Shown here: positions 8,569-17,668 of the stretch, piece after piece
Numbering within the stretch: the stretch's first letter is position 1
How the letters are laid out: each line of letters opens with the position of its first letter
NCBI GenBank assembly: GCA_963727045.1
Contig: CAVSES010000001.1
Location: 1,302,001 to 1,366,000, forward strand
Source of the DNA: Bog-1198 sp963727045
GTDB taxonomy: Bacteria; Pseudomonadota; Gammaproteobacteria; Steroidobacterales; Steroidobacteraceae
DNA length: 64,000 nt
Reading direction: 5' to 3'
Notes under the pieces: model-generated
What the model was told of the DNA's origin: nothing
The model's database searches: none
The model's input: only the letters and a program-made list of their open reading frames with translations
Translations under genes and position numbers: made by a program

Positions 8569-9654
8569 ATGTCGAGGTGCGGAATTGCAGCATTGCTCAC
8601 GTCCTGCGCAAGCGCGCCACCGCCGGCGGCGATGGCGCCCGCGACGACGATGACTCCCGTGCAAGCGCGCGCGGCGATTGAAAGGTCGATCCCGCGCTCC
8701 GTGAAGGACCGACCCGGGTGGGCGGCGGACCTGCTTGCCGCATTCACGGTGCTCGGGATAGATCCTTCACGCGAGAACGTCTGCGCCGTCGTGGCGGTAA
8801 TCGAGCAGGAATCCGGGTTTCGCGTCGATCCGGTGATACCGGGCCTGCCGTCGATGGCGTGGCGCGAGATCGACAGCCGCGCCGAACACGCGGGCGTTCC
8901 GCGCATCGTCGTGCATACCGCATTGCAGCTCACATCCCGCACCGGACGCAGCTACTCTGATCGGATCGACGCTGCGCGCACGGAGAAGGATCTCAGCGAT
9001 ATCTTCGAGGACTTCATCGGCACCATACCATTGGGCAAGACGCTGTTCGCGGACCGGAATCCCATCAGGACCCGCGGACCCATGCAGGTCAATGCTGCGT
9101 TTGCCGAGCAATATGCATCCATCAAACCCTACCCTTATCCTGTGAAAGTGAGCATCGCCGATGAGTTGTTCACCCGGCGCGGAAGCGTTTATTTCGGCAT
9201 CGCGCATCTCCTCGCCTACCGACCTTCGTATGACGCGTACCTGTATCGCTTCGCGGATTTCAACGCGGGGCAATATGCGAGCCGCAACGCGGCCTTCCAA
9301 AGCGCCGTGAGCCGCGCATCGGGCATCGCGGTTGCGACGGACGGAGCGCTGCTTCCGCATGAGGACAAGTCCGCCGGGAGCACCGAGCGCGCCGTGCGTA
9401 CCCTCGGCAAGCGGCTTGACATCGGAGACAGTGCGATACACAGCGCACTCGAGCAGGGCAAGAGCGCGGACTTCGATCGGACGCCGCTGTACGAAAGGGT
9501 CTTCGCGATCGCAGAACAGGCAGACGGCCATCCCCTCCCCCGCGCCCTGGTTCCGCGGATTGAATTGCACGGCCCCAAAATAGCCGGTCATCTGACCACC
9601 AACTGGTATGCTCACCGGGTCGACCAGCGATTCAAGACTTGTCTCGCGCAGTGA
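8569..9654 (+). CDS. DUF1615 family lipoprotein
   Basis: A 361-residue protein of the DUF1615 family, function unknown. The start at 8569 gives a short lipoprotein-like signal (MSRCGIAALLTSCAS) with a candidate lipidated Cys at residue 13. The family core is visible: DLLAAFTVLGIDPSRENVC, a VIEQESGFRVDP segment whose Glu recalls lytic-transglycosylase/lysozyme-like folds, and GPMQVNAAFAEQ, a motif also common in lysozyme-fold proteins. A role in cell-wall turnover is therefore possible but is inference. It stands alone, divergent from the microprotein gene and convergent with the SPOR-like gene. A start upstream of 8569 in the same frame cannot be excluded. Confidence 0.75.
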   Translation: MSRCGIAALLTSCASAPPPAAMAPATTMTPVQARAAIERSIPRSVKDRPGWAADLLAAFTVLGIDPSRENVCAVVAVIEQESGFRVDPVIPGLPSMAWREIDSRAEHAGVPRIVVHTALQLTSRTGRSYSDRIDAARTEKDLSDIFEDFIGTIPLGKTLFADRNPIRTRGPMQVNAAFAEQYASIKPYPYPVKVSIADELFTRRGSVYFGIAHLLAYRPSYDAYLYRFADFNAGQYASRNAAFQSAVSRASGIAVATDGALLPHEDKSAGSTERAVRTLGKRLDIGDSAIHSALEQGKSADFDRTPLYERVFAIAEQADGHPLPRALVPRIELHGPKIAGHLTTNWYAHRVDQRFKTCLAQ

Positions 9655-9756
9655 CCGGAAGCGCTGCGGCGGAACATATCATCGTCGCCCGGACGATCGC
9701 GTTCATAGCCCTGGCTTCTCTGCACGCCGCGCCGCTCGACGGCAGCCTCTTCGGCC

Positions 9757-10902
9757 TTATTTTCCCACCGCCTGACCGAGGCGCCTTTCGCGAATGTAGC
9801 GCTCGTCCGTGATTTCGATGACGGCTTGCTTGCCGGTCGCGCCGACGTCCTTGCGCGGTTCGAGAGTCTGTTGCGCAAACCGCTCCCGCTCGGCCGCACT
9901 CACCCGCTTGATGGTCGGCTGATCGTAAAACGCGGCGAGGTAACTCGCGACGGCGCTCGCCGCGATTTCTTCGCTGAAGAAGCCCACGCGCAGTGCATGC
10001 ACGATTCGGCCTTGATCGATTCCAGCCACGGAGTACAAACGGTACACACTGAAGATATCCAAGTTGGGCACGGTTTCAGGATCGAAGGCCTGCTCGGAGA
10101 GCGATAATTGAATCACGAACCAACGAGAGGCTTCCTCGTCCTCCAATTCCAGTGCCGTCAGGGCGCGAATGGTTTGCGTGGTCTCGAGGTTGGGTATGCC
10201 CCGTTCAACCAGCGCGGGTTGGGCCAATTTAGGAGCGTTCGGCGGAGACGCTGCCACGGATGCGCGCACCGGAAGCTTGAGCGCGGACCTCAGCACCGGT
10301 ACAGACGGGGGCGGCATCGCCGTCGGCGGCGCGGGTTTCACCGCGACGGTTGGCCGCGGGGATTTCGCGACGACGGTCGGCGGCGCGACGGCAACAGGCG
10401 GTGGAGCGGGTTTGACCGCAACGGTGGACGGGGCGGGTTTCGCGACGACGACCAGCGGCTGCACAGGTTTCATGGCGACCGTCGCCGCCGCTGCGGGCGG
10501 CATGACTGCTTGAGCAGGTGCTGGCGGCGGCTCCACTCTCGCCCGCAAAGCCGCGATGGCACGCAAGTCGTCGCCATCCGCGGTCGCGGTCAAGGCACCC
10601 GGATAGATGTCGCGCACCTTCTGCAGAATCGTGTCTGCATACTCTTCCTTGTCAAAGGGTCCGAGGCGCAGGCGATACCGGGGACGCCGATCCTCCATGC
10701 GGTGCACCTGATAGACATGGGCATCTTCGCAACCGACGAATGTCGCTGTTGGCACGTCGATCGGCGCGGTCGAGGCGCTGAGATTGATCACGAAGGGACC
10801 CGGCCCACCGAGGCAGGTCTTTTCCGGCAACGGCGCCAACAAATCATCGATGCTCAGGTGCCAGATGTCCCCGGTCGATGGCGTATTTATCGGCGCAGCC
10901 AT
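9757..10902 (-). CDS. SPOR-like repeat protein with Pro/Ala/Val/Lys-rich linker
   Basis: A 381-residue protein with two similar alpha/beta modules joined by a low-complexity linker. The N-terminal module (about residues 45-130) contains a YRLRLGPFDKEEYADTILQK segment typical of SPOR-type folds, which bind denuded glycan strands. The C-terminal module (about 255-340) has ALRVGFFSEEIAASAVASYL. Between them lies a repeated VAVKPAPP-type linker (about 145-235). The ATG at 10902 is preferred; the frame continues upstream to 11022 without a family-like N-terminus. No signal peptide or membrane span is visible, which is odd for a peptidoglycan-binding protein. The 183-base gap to the MscS gene shows nothing clear. 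Confidence 0.6.
   Translation of the reverse strand: MAAPINTPSTGDIWHLSIDDLLAPLPEKTCLGGPGPFVINLSASTAPIDVPTATFVGCEDAHVYQVHRMEDRRPRYRLRLGPFDKEEYADTILQKVRDIYPGALTATADGDDLRAIAALRARVEPPPAPAQAVMPPAAAATVAMKPVQPLVVVAKPAPSTVAVKPAPPPVAVAPPTVVAKSPRPTVAVKPAPPTAMPPPSVPVLRSALKLPVRASVAASPPNAPKLAQPALVERGIPNLETTQTIRALTALELEDEEASRWFVIQLSLSEQAFDPETVPNLDIFSVYRLYSVAGIDQGRIVHALRVGFFSEEIAASAVASYLAAFYDQPTIKRVSAAERERFAQQTLEPRKDVGATGKQAVIEITDERYIRERRLGQAVGK
10300..10470 (-). repeat. Degenerate coding repeat (Val-Ala-Lys-Pro-Ala-Pro) in SPOR-like gene
   Basis: This stretch of the SPOR-like protein gene contains several imperfect copies of a segment encoding variants of T-V-A-V-K-P-A-P-P, with related DNA such as GCGGGTTT and GCGACG blocks recurring. 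It encodes a flexible linker between the two modules. Copy number may vary between strains. Confidence 0.5.
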
Positions 10903-11085
10903 AAAGGTTTTTCCATGAGCGGCTGGATTGCGCTGAGGATAGTGGCCAAGCGCGGCCGCTGAAACCGTGACCGGCGTCTCCTCGCGGCGACAACGCGGGT
11001 TTATGTCAAGCCGGCTCCCCAAACATCGCTGCGTTATGTCCGCGGCAACCGGGTGCAGCCCGCAACGCGCACATGCGCCGAGCCG

Positions 11086-11922
11086 CTACGAGAATGCCGG
11101 CATGCCGGAGGCATCCGGGTCGAGGTGATTCTCCTCGAATCGTCGAGCGAGATCCGCGATCAGCGTCGAGCGGATCGAGTCGCGGGCGGCGGCGTCCGGC
11201 GCCAGCAGGCGCAATTCCAGCGTGATCGAGGCGCCGTCCATCTTTGTCAGGAAGCAGCCCACCACGGCCTTCTCGCCGACGGTCTTTCCGGCGACATCGA
11301 GCGCCAGTTGCCGCGCCGATTCCTGTTCCGCCCCTCTGCTCAGGCGGATGGCGATGGTGATCGGCCAGGGCGCATACGTGGCATTCAAATTGATGATGAC
11401 CTGGCTTGCCGCGCTGGCGTTGGGCAGTACGATCAAATGCCCCGCCGGCGCGCGCAGCGTGGTGTAGCCGAGCGATATCAACTCCACTACGCCGATATCG
11501 GTTCCGGTCGGCGTCGCGACCTGGAGCGTATCGCCGAGCCGGAACGGCCTGTAGATGGTGATCGCGATGCCCGCCACCAAATTTCCGAGCGTGCTCTGGG
11601 CCGCAAGGCCGATGACGACGGAGGCAACGCTGGCGCCGGCCAGCAGTGCCGTGCCCATGGAACGCAATTCCGGAATGAGGTGCGCGTACAGAATCACCAC
11701 CACCACCCAGATCAGCGCCGAGCAGATCTGCTGCAGGAAACTGATGCTGGTTCGGTCGAGATGTCCCTTGCGGGTCATCGCAGCGTGGACAGCTGCGCGC
11801 AGCGCCCTCGACAGGAGCATGGCTACCGCGATGAAAATTACGAGGTAGGCGATGGCGCCCAACGGAGTGTCGGGCTTCAAGAACGTCAGTACGGCGTGTT
11901 CGTCCACCCTTAAATCGTTCAT
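11086..11922 (-). CDS. Small-conductance mechanosensitive channel (MscS family)
   Basis: A 278-residue inner-membrane channel that opens under membrane tension to release solutes. Helices lie near residues 20-40 and 62-85. The pore helix region GTALLAGASVASVVIGLAAQSTLGNLVAGI is the Gly/Ala-rich TM3 signature, followed by the beta domain PFRLGDTLQVATPTGTDIGVVELISLGYTTLRAPAG and a C-terminal alpha/beta domain. Length matches E. coli MscS (286). The start codon overlaps the stop codon of the amidohydrolase gene by 4 bases (ATGA), so translation is probably coupled. The link between a channel and an amidohydrolase is unexplained. Confidence 0.93.
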   Translation of the reverse strand: MNDLRVDEHAVLTFLKPDTPLGAIAYLVIFIAVAMLLSRALRAAVHAAMTRKGHLDRTSISFLQQICSALIWVVVVILYAHLIPELRSMGTALLAGASVASVVIGLAAQSTLGNLVAGIAITIYRPFRLGDTLQVATPTGTDIGVVELISLGYTTLRAPAGHLIVLPNASAASQVIINLNATYAPWPITIAIRLSRGAEQESARQLALDVAGKTVGEKAVVGCFLTKMDGASITLELRLLAPDAAARDSIRSTLIADLARRFEENHLDPDASGMPAFS

Positions 11923-13655
11923 GGTTTCGGCTGCTCGCCGCCCGCAGCGTACACCTCGCGCCCGTCGAGATAGGTCGAAATGACCCGCGTTTCGTGCAAA
12001 TCGAACGCATCCATCGCGAAAATATCCCGGTCGAGCACGATGAAGTCCGCGCGCTTGCCGACCTCGAGGCTGCCGGTCGTACGCTCCTGCTTCAGCGCCG
12101 AGGCCGCATTGATCGTGTATGCATCGAGCATGTCCTGAAGCGTAAGGCTTTGCTCGGGCAGCAATGCAGGCCGACCCCTGCCTTCGGCGCGGGTGATCGC
12201 GTGCTCCATCGCCGCAAAGGCATTGAAGCTGCTGACGCCCCAATCGCTGCCGCCGACAATGACGGCACCCGCATCTCGCAGGGAGCGCGCCGGATAGAGA
12301 TAGCGGGAGCGCTGCGGTCCCAGGTACCGGATGGTTGCCTTGTCGACATAGTCGTCGCGCTCGGCCCACAGCAGCTGAAAATTGGCGATCACGTCGAGTT
12401 CCTTGAAGCGCGGAAAGTCGGACGGATCGATGAGCTCCAGGTGCGCGATTTGGCCCCGATTGGCCAGGGCACCGTTGTGCCGCCTGGCTTGCGCAAATGC
12501 ATCCAGGGAAGCGCGAACCGCACCGTCCCCGATGGCGTGAATGTGCACGGTCAGTCCTGCGGCATCCGCCGCGGTCACGATTCGATTGAGATTCTCCTGC
12601 TCGAAATACGAAGGACCGCGATTTCGGGTGGGGCGGCCCTGGGCATCGAGATAGGGCTCCAGCAAGGCGGCTGTCTGCGAAGGGTACTCAATGACGCCGT
12701 CCGCAAAGATCTTCACGGCATCGGCACGCAAAAAATCCGGGTCCACGGCCCACTTGGCCCGAAATTTGACCGCCTCGTCGACCACGGCGGCCGCGGGCTC
12801 GTGAAGATTCGCCAAATGAAACGATCCGCGCACGCGCATGTTCAACCGGTGGGTGTCGTACAGCCGCTTGTAGATCTGCATGGCGTGCTCATCGACATCT
12901 GCATCCTGCACCGATGTGATGCCGATGGCGCGCATCGAGGCCAATGCCTTGTCCAATTGAGAGGCCTCGTGATCCAGGCCGGCCGAAGGCTTCGCCGCCG
13001 TCGCAAGGTCGGCGGCGTCGTCCCGAAGCGTGCCGGTTGGATTTCCGGAGGCGTCGCGCTCGATATGACCGCCCGCCGGATCGCGGGTCGCGGCGGTGAT
13101 GTGAGCGAGTTTCAATGCCGCCGAATTTGCCCAGAGCGTGTGCCCGTCGGATCCGCTCAACAACAAAGGCCGCGCAGGCAGCATCGCATCGAGATCCGCG
13201 CGCGTGAGAGTCAGGCCGGACGGATTGACCATGACGACCTCGAACCATTGCGAGCGCTCGCCGGGCTGCGCCTTCAGGCAGGCCTCGACGCGGCGCTTGA
13301 TGTCCGGCGGCGCGAGCGGCTTGTCGTCGAGACTGCACTTGTCCAGGTCCTGCGCGCTTTGCGCCGGATGCGTGTGGGCATCGATGATCCCGGGCAGCAC
13401 CACCCTGCCGCGAAGATCGATCGTGCGCGTACCGGGACCAATCAATTCACCAACGCTCTGATCCGTGCCCGCCGCCGCGATGGCATTGCCCCGCAAAGCA
13501 AGACCCTGCACGACGCTGCGGTTTGCATCCTCGGTATGAATCCTGCCATGAAGCAGCACGACGTCGGCCGGTTGAGGCGCCGACCAGAGGGGCGACTCAA
13601 AGCCGAACGCAGCAACAAAGCCCAGAAGCCATCGGATCAATGGTTTCGCCCGCAT
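11919..13655 (-). CDS. Secreted amidohydrolase (YtcJ-like, metal-dependent)
   Basis: A 578-residue member of the amidohydrolase superfamily, YtcJ/AepA-like branch. The ATG at 13655 starts a signal peptide (MRAKPLIRWLLGFVAAFGFE, cleavage near residue 25) and has GAGG 10 bases upstream, so the enzyme is probably exported. The metal-binding HxH is in DAHTHPAQ; further motifs are HIHAIGDGAVR, HLELIDPSDF and GGSDWGVSSFNAFAAMEHA with the conserved Asp. The C-terminus has a KRADFIVLDRDIF strand typical of the composite domain. The substrate is unknown. It overlaps the MscS start by 4 bases and follows the FMN reductase gene by 4 bases, forming a three-gene run. Confidence 0.88.
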   Translation of the reverse strand: MRAKPLIRWLLGFVAAFGFESPLWSAPQPADVVLLHGRIHTEDANRSVVQGLALRGNAIAAAGTDQSVGELIGPGTRTIDLRGRVVLPGIIDAHTHPAQSAQDLDKCSLDDKPLAPPDIKRRVEACLKAQPGERSQWFEVVMVNPSGLTLTRADLDAMLPARPLLLSGSDGHTLWANSAALKLAHITAATRDPAGGHIERDASGNPTGTLRDDAADLATAAKPSAGLDHEASQLDKALASMRAIGITSVQDADVDEHAMQIYKRLYDTHRLNMRVRGSFHLANLHEPAAAVVDEAVKFRAKWAVDPDFLRADAVKIFADGVIEYPSQTAALLEPYLDAQGRPTRNRGPSYFEQENLNRIVTAADAAGLTVHIHAIGDGAVRASLDAFAQARRHNGALANRGQIAHLELIDPSDFPRFKELDVIANFQLLWAERDDYVDKATIRYLGPQRSRYLYPARSLRDAGAVIVGGSDWGVSSFNAFAAMEHAITRAEGRGRPALLPEQSLTLQDMLDAYTINAASALKQERTTGSLEVGKRADFIVLDRDIFAMDAFDLHETRVISTYLDGREVYAAGGEQPKP

Positions 13656-13659
13656 CTTC

Positions 13660-14232
13660 TCATCCTCGCTCCATCGGCTTGGCAAAGCTCATGACTTCGC
13701 CGGCCATCAATTCCAGCATCTGCGCTATGCGCGGCGCCTGACACGCGCCGTCATCGTCGAACACCTTCTCCGTCGAATTGATCGCAGCACCCAAGGGTGT
13801 CGGCCAGCCGCGCAGCGCATGCACGATGTCGCGCAGAGCGCCCAATGTATTCACGGCCCCGGACCACCCTCCCGCCGTCGCAATGCAGCCGACTGCGCGG
13901 CCGCTGAAATAGGGCCGCACATCGGTGCGCAAGTCCTCCGCATAGTCTAACGCGTTCTTGACGAGGCCCGAGATGCTGCCGTGATAACCAGGCGAACCCA
14001 GGATGATTCCATCGGCCAACGCGAGCTCCGCCACCAGGTCGCGGGCGGCATCGGTGCGGTCCGGATTGTCGGGCTGGTACAGCGGCAGCTGCAAACACGC
14101 GCCGCTGATGAGCTTGGTTCTCGCTCCGGCGCGCTGCGCGGCGTCGAGAACGAATCGCATGGCCCTCTCCGTCGTGGAATTGGCACGCAATGTTCCGCCC
14201 ACGGCAACGATATATGGTGAACTCAAGGGCAT
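13660..14232 (-). CDS. NADPH-dependent FMN reductase family protein
   Basis: A 190-residue flavodoxin-fold reductase. It has the N-terminal VGGTLRANSTTERAMRF phosphate-binding loop (the family normally shows GSxRxxS) and the GSPGYHGSISGLVKNALDY segment that contacts the flavin. The family reduces FMN, quinones, chromate or azo dyes with NAD(P)H; the specific acceptor is unknown. Length fits (180-200). It is the first gene of the minus-strand run with the amidohydrolase and MscS genes. The 96 bases between it and the EmrA-type gene hold no recognisable site. Confidence 0.88.
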   Translation of the reverse strand: MPLSSPYIVAVGGTLRANSTTERAMRFVLDAAQRAGARTKLISGACLQLPLYQPDNPDRTDAARDLVAELALADGIILGSPGYHGSISGLVKNALDYAEDLRTDVRPYFSGRAVGCIATAGGWSGAVNTLGALRDIVHALRGWPTPLGAAINSTEKVFDDDGACQAPRIAQMLELMAGEVMSFAKPMERG

Positions 14233-14328
14233 ACCCGTCCCAAAACCGAGCCAGGCGAAATCCTACACGGTATCGGAACCCCGGTGTTCATGCCGCCGCC
14301 GTGCGTGCGTTGCGTTCGAGCGATTGGC

Positions 14329-15501
14329 TCAGTGCGCCTGGCCCAGATTACGGTGCACGACGGCGTCGGCTTCGGCGGCCGCCTTCTCCAAATCCTGGGT
14401 GTAAACCTGTGTATCGCCCACCGGAGCGCCGCTCGCATCCATCGCGAGGACCGGGCCCGACCGCGATGTCGTATCGACCGTCACGGTGGCCGAAAGGCCG
14501 ACCCGAAGCGGCGACTTCACCAGATCGGCATCGTCGATTTGAATTCGCACCGGCACGCGCTGCACCACCTTGATCCAGTTGCCCGACGCGTTTTGCGCCG
14601 GCAGCAGGGAAAATGCCGCCCCGGTACCTGCGGACATGCCCTTGACGTGGCCGTGGAATATGAAGGATCCGCCGTAAAGATCGCTGCGCACTTCCGCCGG
14701 CTGTCCGATGCGGAGATGCCGCAACTGCACCTCCTTGAAATTCGCATCCACCCACAATGAGTTCAGCGGTATCACGGTCATGAGCGCCTGGCCCGCCTGG
14801 ATGTGCTGACCGAGCTGGACGCTGCGCTCCGCCACGTATCCCGTGACGGGGGCCACGACGGCGTTGCGCTGCGCGGCGATCCACGCGTCGCGATACGCCG
14901 ATTTAGCCTGCAGCACGGCCGGGTTGTCCTCCACCTCGGTGCCGTCGATGAGCGCGTGAGAAGCGGTCGACTGACGCACCGCCTGCGTGAGTGCGGCCCG
15001 CGCCAGATCGACGCTTTCGCGCGCGTGGCGCACTTCTTCCGGCGCAATGGCGCGGTCAGCGAGAAGGGGCTCGCGTTTTGCAAGGTCGGCCTCGGCCCGC
15101 GCCAGTTCCAGTCTTCGCGTCAGGATGACCGAGTCGTATTGATCCGCCGTCGATTTTTCCTGGCGCACCTGGCGCACCGTCTGCGCCAGGGCGCTGGCCG
15201 TGCGGCTCAAGCCGGTTTCCGCATCGGTCGGGTCGAGACGCACCAGCACCTGGCCCGCCTTTGCCAATTGCGTGTCATCAGCGAGCACCGCGATCACCGT
15301 TCCGGCCACCTGCGCAGAGATCACCACCTTGTTGCCGTTCACATAGGCATCGTCGGTCTGCTCGCGCTTGGACAAGACCAATACCCAGTACGCCAGCCAA
15401 AGCAGGCCGAGCGCGATGAAAACCACCGCGATGAGAATGAGGATCCGGGTTCGCCTGCCATTGGAAGGCGCGGGCGCCGCAGGTTCTACGATTGCATTCA
15501 T
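14329..15501 (-). CDS. EmrA-type membrane-fusion (HlyD family) adaptor
   Basis: A 390-residue periplasmic adaptor anchored by one N-terminal span (about residues 20-43). It has the EmrA hallmark QTDDAYVNGNKVVISAQVAGTVIAV lipoyl half, a long helical hairpin (about 85-210), then the second lipoyl half and beta-barrel domain (NSLWVDANFKEVQLRHLRIGQ). The family joins a DHA2-type inner-membrane pump to a TolC-like channel. Its start overlaps the outer-membrane factor gene by 4 bases. No EmrB gene follows it; the only DHA2 pump is at the far end of the divergent operon (23547-25100). Confidence 0.93.
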   Translation of the reverse strand: MNAIVEPAAPAPSNGRRTRILILIAVVFIALGLLWLAYWVLVLSKREQTDDAYVNGNKVVISAQVAGTVIAVLADDTQLAKAGQVLVRLDPTDAETGLSRTASALAQTVRQVRQEKSTADQYDSVILTRRLELARAEADLAKREPLLADRAIAPEEVRHARESVDLARAALTQAVRQSTASHALIDGTEVEDNPAVLQAKSAYRDAWIAAQRNAVVAPVTGYVAERSVQLGQHIQAGQALMTVIPLNSLWVDANFKEVQLRHLRIGQPAEVRSDLYGGSFIFHGHVKGMSAGTGAAFSLLPAQNASGNWIKVVQRVPVRIQIDDADLVKSPLRVGLSATVTVDTTSRSGPVLAMDASGAPVGDTQVYTQDLEKAAAEADAVVHRNLGQAH

Positions 15502-16946
15502 GGTGTCGCTGCCATACCGGTCGAGGTGGAATTCACGAGTTCCTGCGGATTTTCATAACCGCCGCCCAGCGCGCGTTGCAAGGCGATGTCCGCCGACAGC
15601 GCGGCGGCGTCCAGCTGCAGCAGCGCGTCGCGCTGCTCCAACCAAGATTCCGTCGCGCTCAATTCCGTGCGCACATCGGTGATGCCCTCCCTGACGCGGG
15701 CGGCCGCGCTGCCGCGCAGCTGGCTTGCAGCCTCCACTTGGATCAGGCGCTGCGATCGTTCGGACGAAAGTTGTGCGCGAGTCGAGGCCTGCGTGGCCAC
15801 GTCGCGTGCGGCGCCGACCAGGGTCTCCCGGTAGCTTGCGATCGCGGAGCCGAGTGCAGCTTGAGTCGCGCCGTAGCCTGCCTTGAGCCGCCCCGCATCG
15901 AATATGGGCAAATGGACGGCCGCGGTGGCCTGCGGCACCCGGCTTCCGTACTCGAGCAGTTTGCCGACATCGATGCTGGACAAACCGAGCAACGCGTTGA
16001 TCGTCACGTCCGGAAAGAAGTCGGCGCGCGCCGTCGTAACGTTCCGCTCCGCGGCTTCCACCCGCCAGCGGCTTGCCGTTATGTCGGCGCGGCGTGAAAT
16101 CAGATCGATCTTGACGTCGTCCGGCAGGTTGCCGGAAAGCTCGGGCAACGGCCTCGGCTCCAAGGTCGGCAATTCCGAGATCGACCGCCCGACCAATCCC
16201 GCGAGCGCGACCACGCGCAGCTTCGCCGATCCTTCCAGTGCCGCGATCTGCTCCCGCGCAGCCGCCAAGGCAAGGTCGGCACGATGGGTGTCCTCCGCGG
16301 CATCCAGGTCCGCCTTGATGCGGGCGGTCTCGATCGCGCCTTCGCGCTCCACGATGCCTGCGCGCTCCCGCGCCAGCGCAATGCGGCTCTGATCAGCCTG
16401 CCAGCCAAAATAAGTATCGGCAATCGACGTCGCAAGCATCAGCGCCGCGGCGCTGCGGTCCGCCTGGGCTGCGTGGGCCTGGTCAAGGGCCGATTCCACG
16501 ATGCCGCGCTGCCTGCCCCACCAATCGAACGTGTAGCTCGCCTGCAAACCCAAATCCGCCTGGTTGTACCAGCTGAAGCCGAGCAGCTGCGGGGGGATGA
16601 GTCCGTTGTCGCTCAGACGCTGCCGCTCGATGTCCGCGACGGCATTGACGCGCGCTCCGGATGAGGCTCCCGCGACGCGCACCGACTGGCGGGCCGTATC
16701 GTAGCGGGCATGGGCGGTCGCGAGAGTCGGCGAGGATCCCAGGGCCAGCTCGATCAATCGATCCAGAACGGGGTCCTGATAGCGCTTCCACCAATCCTGC
16801 GCCGGCCAGGTGCCGCCGGCCACATCCTCGAATCCGTCCAAGGGCACGGCGGCCGGGAGTTGCGCGGGCTTGGGTCTCGGCGGCAGACCGGCGCAGCCGG
16901 CGATGGCCAGCGCAAAAGCGATCAGGGAAAACCACAAGCGCGTCAT
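15498..16946 (-). CDS. NodT-family outer-membrane efflux lipoprotein (first copy)
   Basis: A 482-residue TolC-like outer-membrane channel. The N-terminus is a lipoprotein signal with lipobox AIAGC (Cys 18). Two OEP repeats follow, each with a long helical stretch; WWKRYQDPVLDRLIELAL near residue 53 is typical, as is PGAARDVATQAS-like helix content in the second half. It overlaps both neighbours by 4 bases: the MarR gene upstream and the EmrA gene downstream, so the three are one translationally coupled operon. It would supply the exit duct for a tripartite pump. A second, distinct NodT-family protein is encoded 0.8 kb away on the other strand. Confidence 0.93.
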   Translation of the reverse strand: MTRLWFSLIAFALAIAGCAGLPPRPKPAQLPAAVPLDGFEDVAGGTWPAQDWWKRYQDPVLDRLIELALGSSPTLATAHARYDTARQSVRVAGASSGARVNAVADIERQRLSDNGLIPPQLLGFSWYNQADLGLQASYTFDWWGRQRGIVESALDQAHAAQADRSAAALMLATSIADTYFGWQADQSRIALARERAGIVEREGAIETARIKADLDAAEDTHRADLALAAAREQIAALEGSAKLRVVALAGLVGRSISELPTLEPRPLPELSGNLPDDVKIDLISRRADITASRWRVEAAERNVTTARADFFPDVTINALLGLSSIDVGKLLEYGSRVPQATAAVHLPIFDAGRLKAGYGATQAALGSAIASYRETLVGAARDVATQASTRAQLSSERSQRLIQVEAASQLRGSAAARVREGITDVRTELSATESWLEQRDALLQLDAAALSADIALQRALGGGYENPQELVNSTSTGMAATP

Positions 16947-17494
16947 TCGCCCTTCTCAGGCGCATCGGACCTGGGTGCATCCTGGTGAGGCGCATCTTCC
17001 AGGGTCACATACAGGCGCTTTAGTTGCGCGATCAGCTGCCGCTGCTCGGCTTCCGGAAATCCAGCCAGCATGCCGCGCAGCGGCGCGAACATTTTCGGCA
17101 ACAACTGGCGCACCAAGTCCTCCCCCTGCTCGGTGATGCGCAAGACCATGCGCCGCCGATCATGGGCGCTGAGTACGCGGGTGATGAGGTCGCGGCTCAC
17201 CAGGGCATCGCAGATCCGCGACATGTTTGCCGGACTCTGGGCCGCTCGCGAACACAATTCCCCGGGGTGCGCAACACCCTCGGGCTGTGAGAACAAAGTG
17301 GTCAGAACGCGGAACTCCGCTTCCGCAAGACCGAACGGCCGGATCTTCTGTTCGAATGCCCCGGTCATTTCCCGTCCCATGTGAATCAGCAATCGACTCA
17401 CCAAGATCTCATTGAGCGGTACATCCGGCACGCGTGCGCTCAACGCGCGGAGGTTCGCCTCCAACTTGTCGAACTGCGAAGTGTCGCTATTCAT
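16943..17494 (-). CDS. MarR family transcriptional regulator
   Basis: A winged-helix regulator of 183 residues from the ATG at 17494; a further ATG at 17509 would add five. The internal start is preferred because AGTAGG lies just upstream of it, whereas the 17509 codon has no ribosome site and lies inside a 28-bp palindrome that is probably the operator. The DNA-binding region is visible: SPANMSRICDALVSRDLITR as recognition helix, followed by the wing SAHDRRRMVLRITEQG, the MarR signature. It heads the OMF-EmrA operon and faces the second efflux operon, so it probably represses both sets and is released by a pump substrate. Confidence 0.9.
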   Translation of the reverse strand: MNSDTSQFDKLEANLRALSARVPDVPLNEILVSRLLIHMGREMTGAFEQKIRPFGLAEAEFRVLTTLFSQPEGVAHPGELCSRAAQSPANMSRICDALVSRDLITRVLSAHDRRRMVLRITEQGEDLVRQLLPKMFAPLRGMLAGFPEAEQRQLIAQLKRLYVTLEDAPHQDAPRSDAPEKGE

Positions 17495-17506
17495 TTGCCT
17501 ACTAAC

Positions 17507-17534
17507 CATTTCATGTTATATATTTTATCAAATG
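17507..17534. promoter_or_regulatory. 28-bp imperfect palindrome, candidate MarR operator in divergent efflux promoter
   Basis: Outer arms CATTT (17507-17511) and AAATG (17530-17534) and a central ATATAT are perfectly symmetric; 20 of 28 positions match the reverse complement. It lies in the AT-rich part of the gap between the MarR gene and the second efflux operon. On the plus strand it covers a possible -35 TTATCA (17525-17530), which is 17 bases before a TAAATA (17548-17553). MarR proteins commonly bind such 20-30-bp AT-rich palindromes close to their own gene. Confidence 0.5.
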
Positions 17535-17668
17535 AATATCTAGTGTGTAAATATTTCTTGCATTAGCAAACGGCACATGTCATTTTTTGGCCATGAATTC
17601 GTGTCAATTATCGGCCCGCAAGAACTACCGGGGTCGCTGAACGGTCGATTAGCAAGATGTAGGTCGGC

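Noticed and set aside
11994..13694. 566-codon plus-strand frame opposite the amidohydrolase gene
   Set aside because: Antisense shadow with Arg/Gly-rich composition; the amidohydrolase on the other strand has intact metal motifs.
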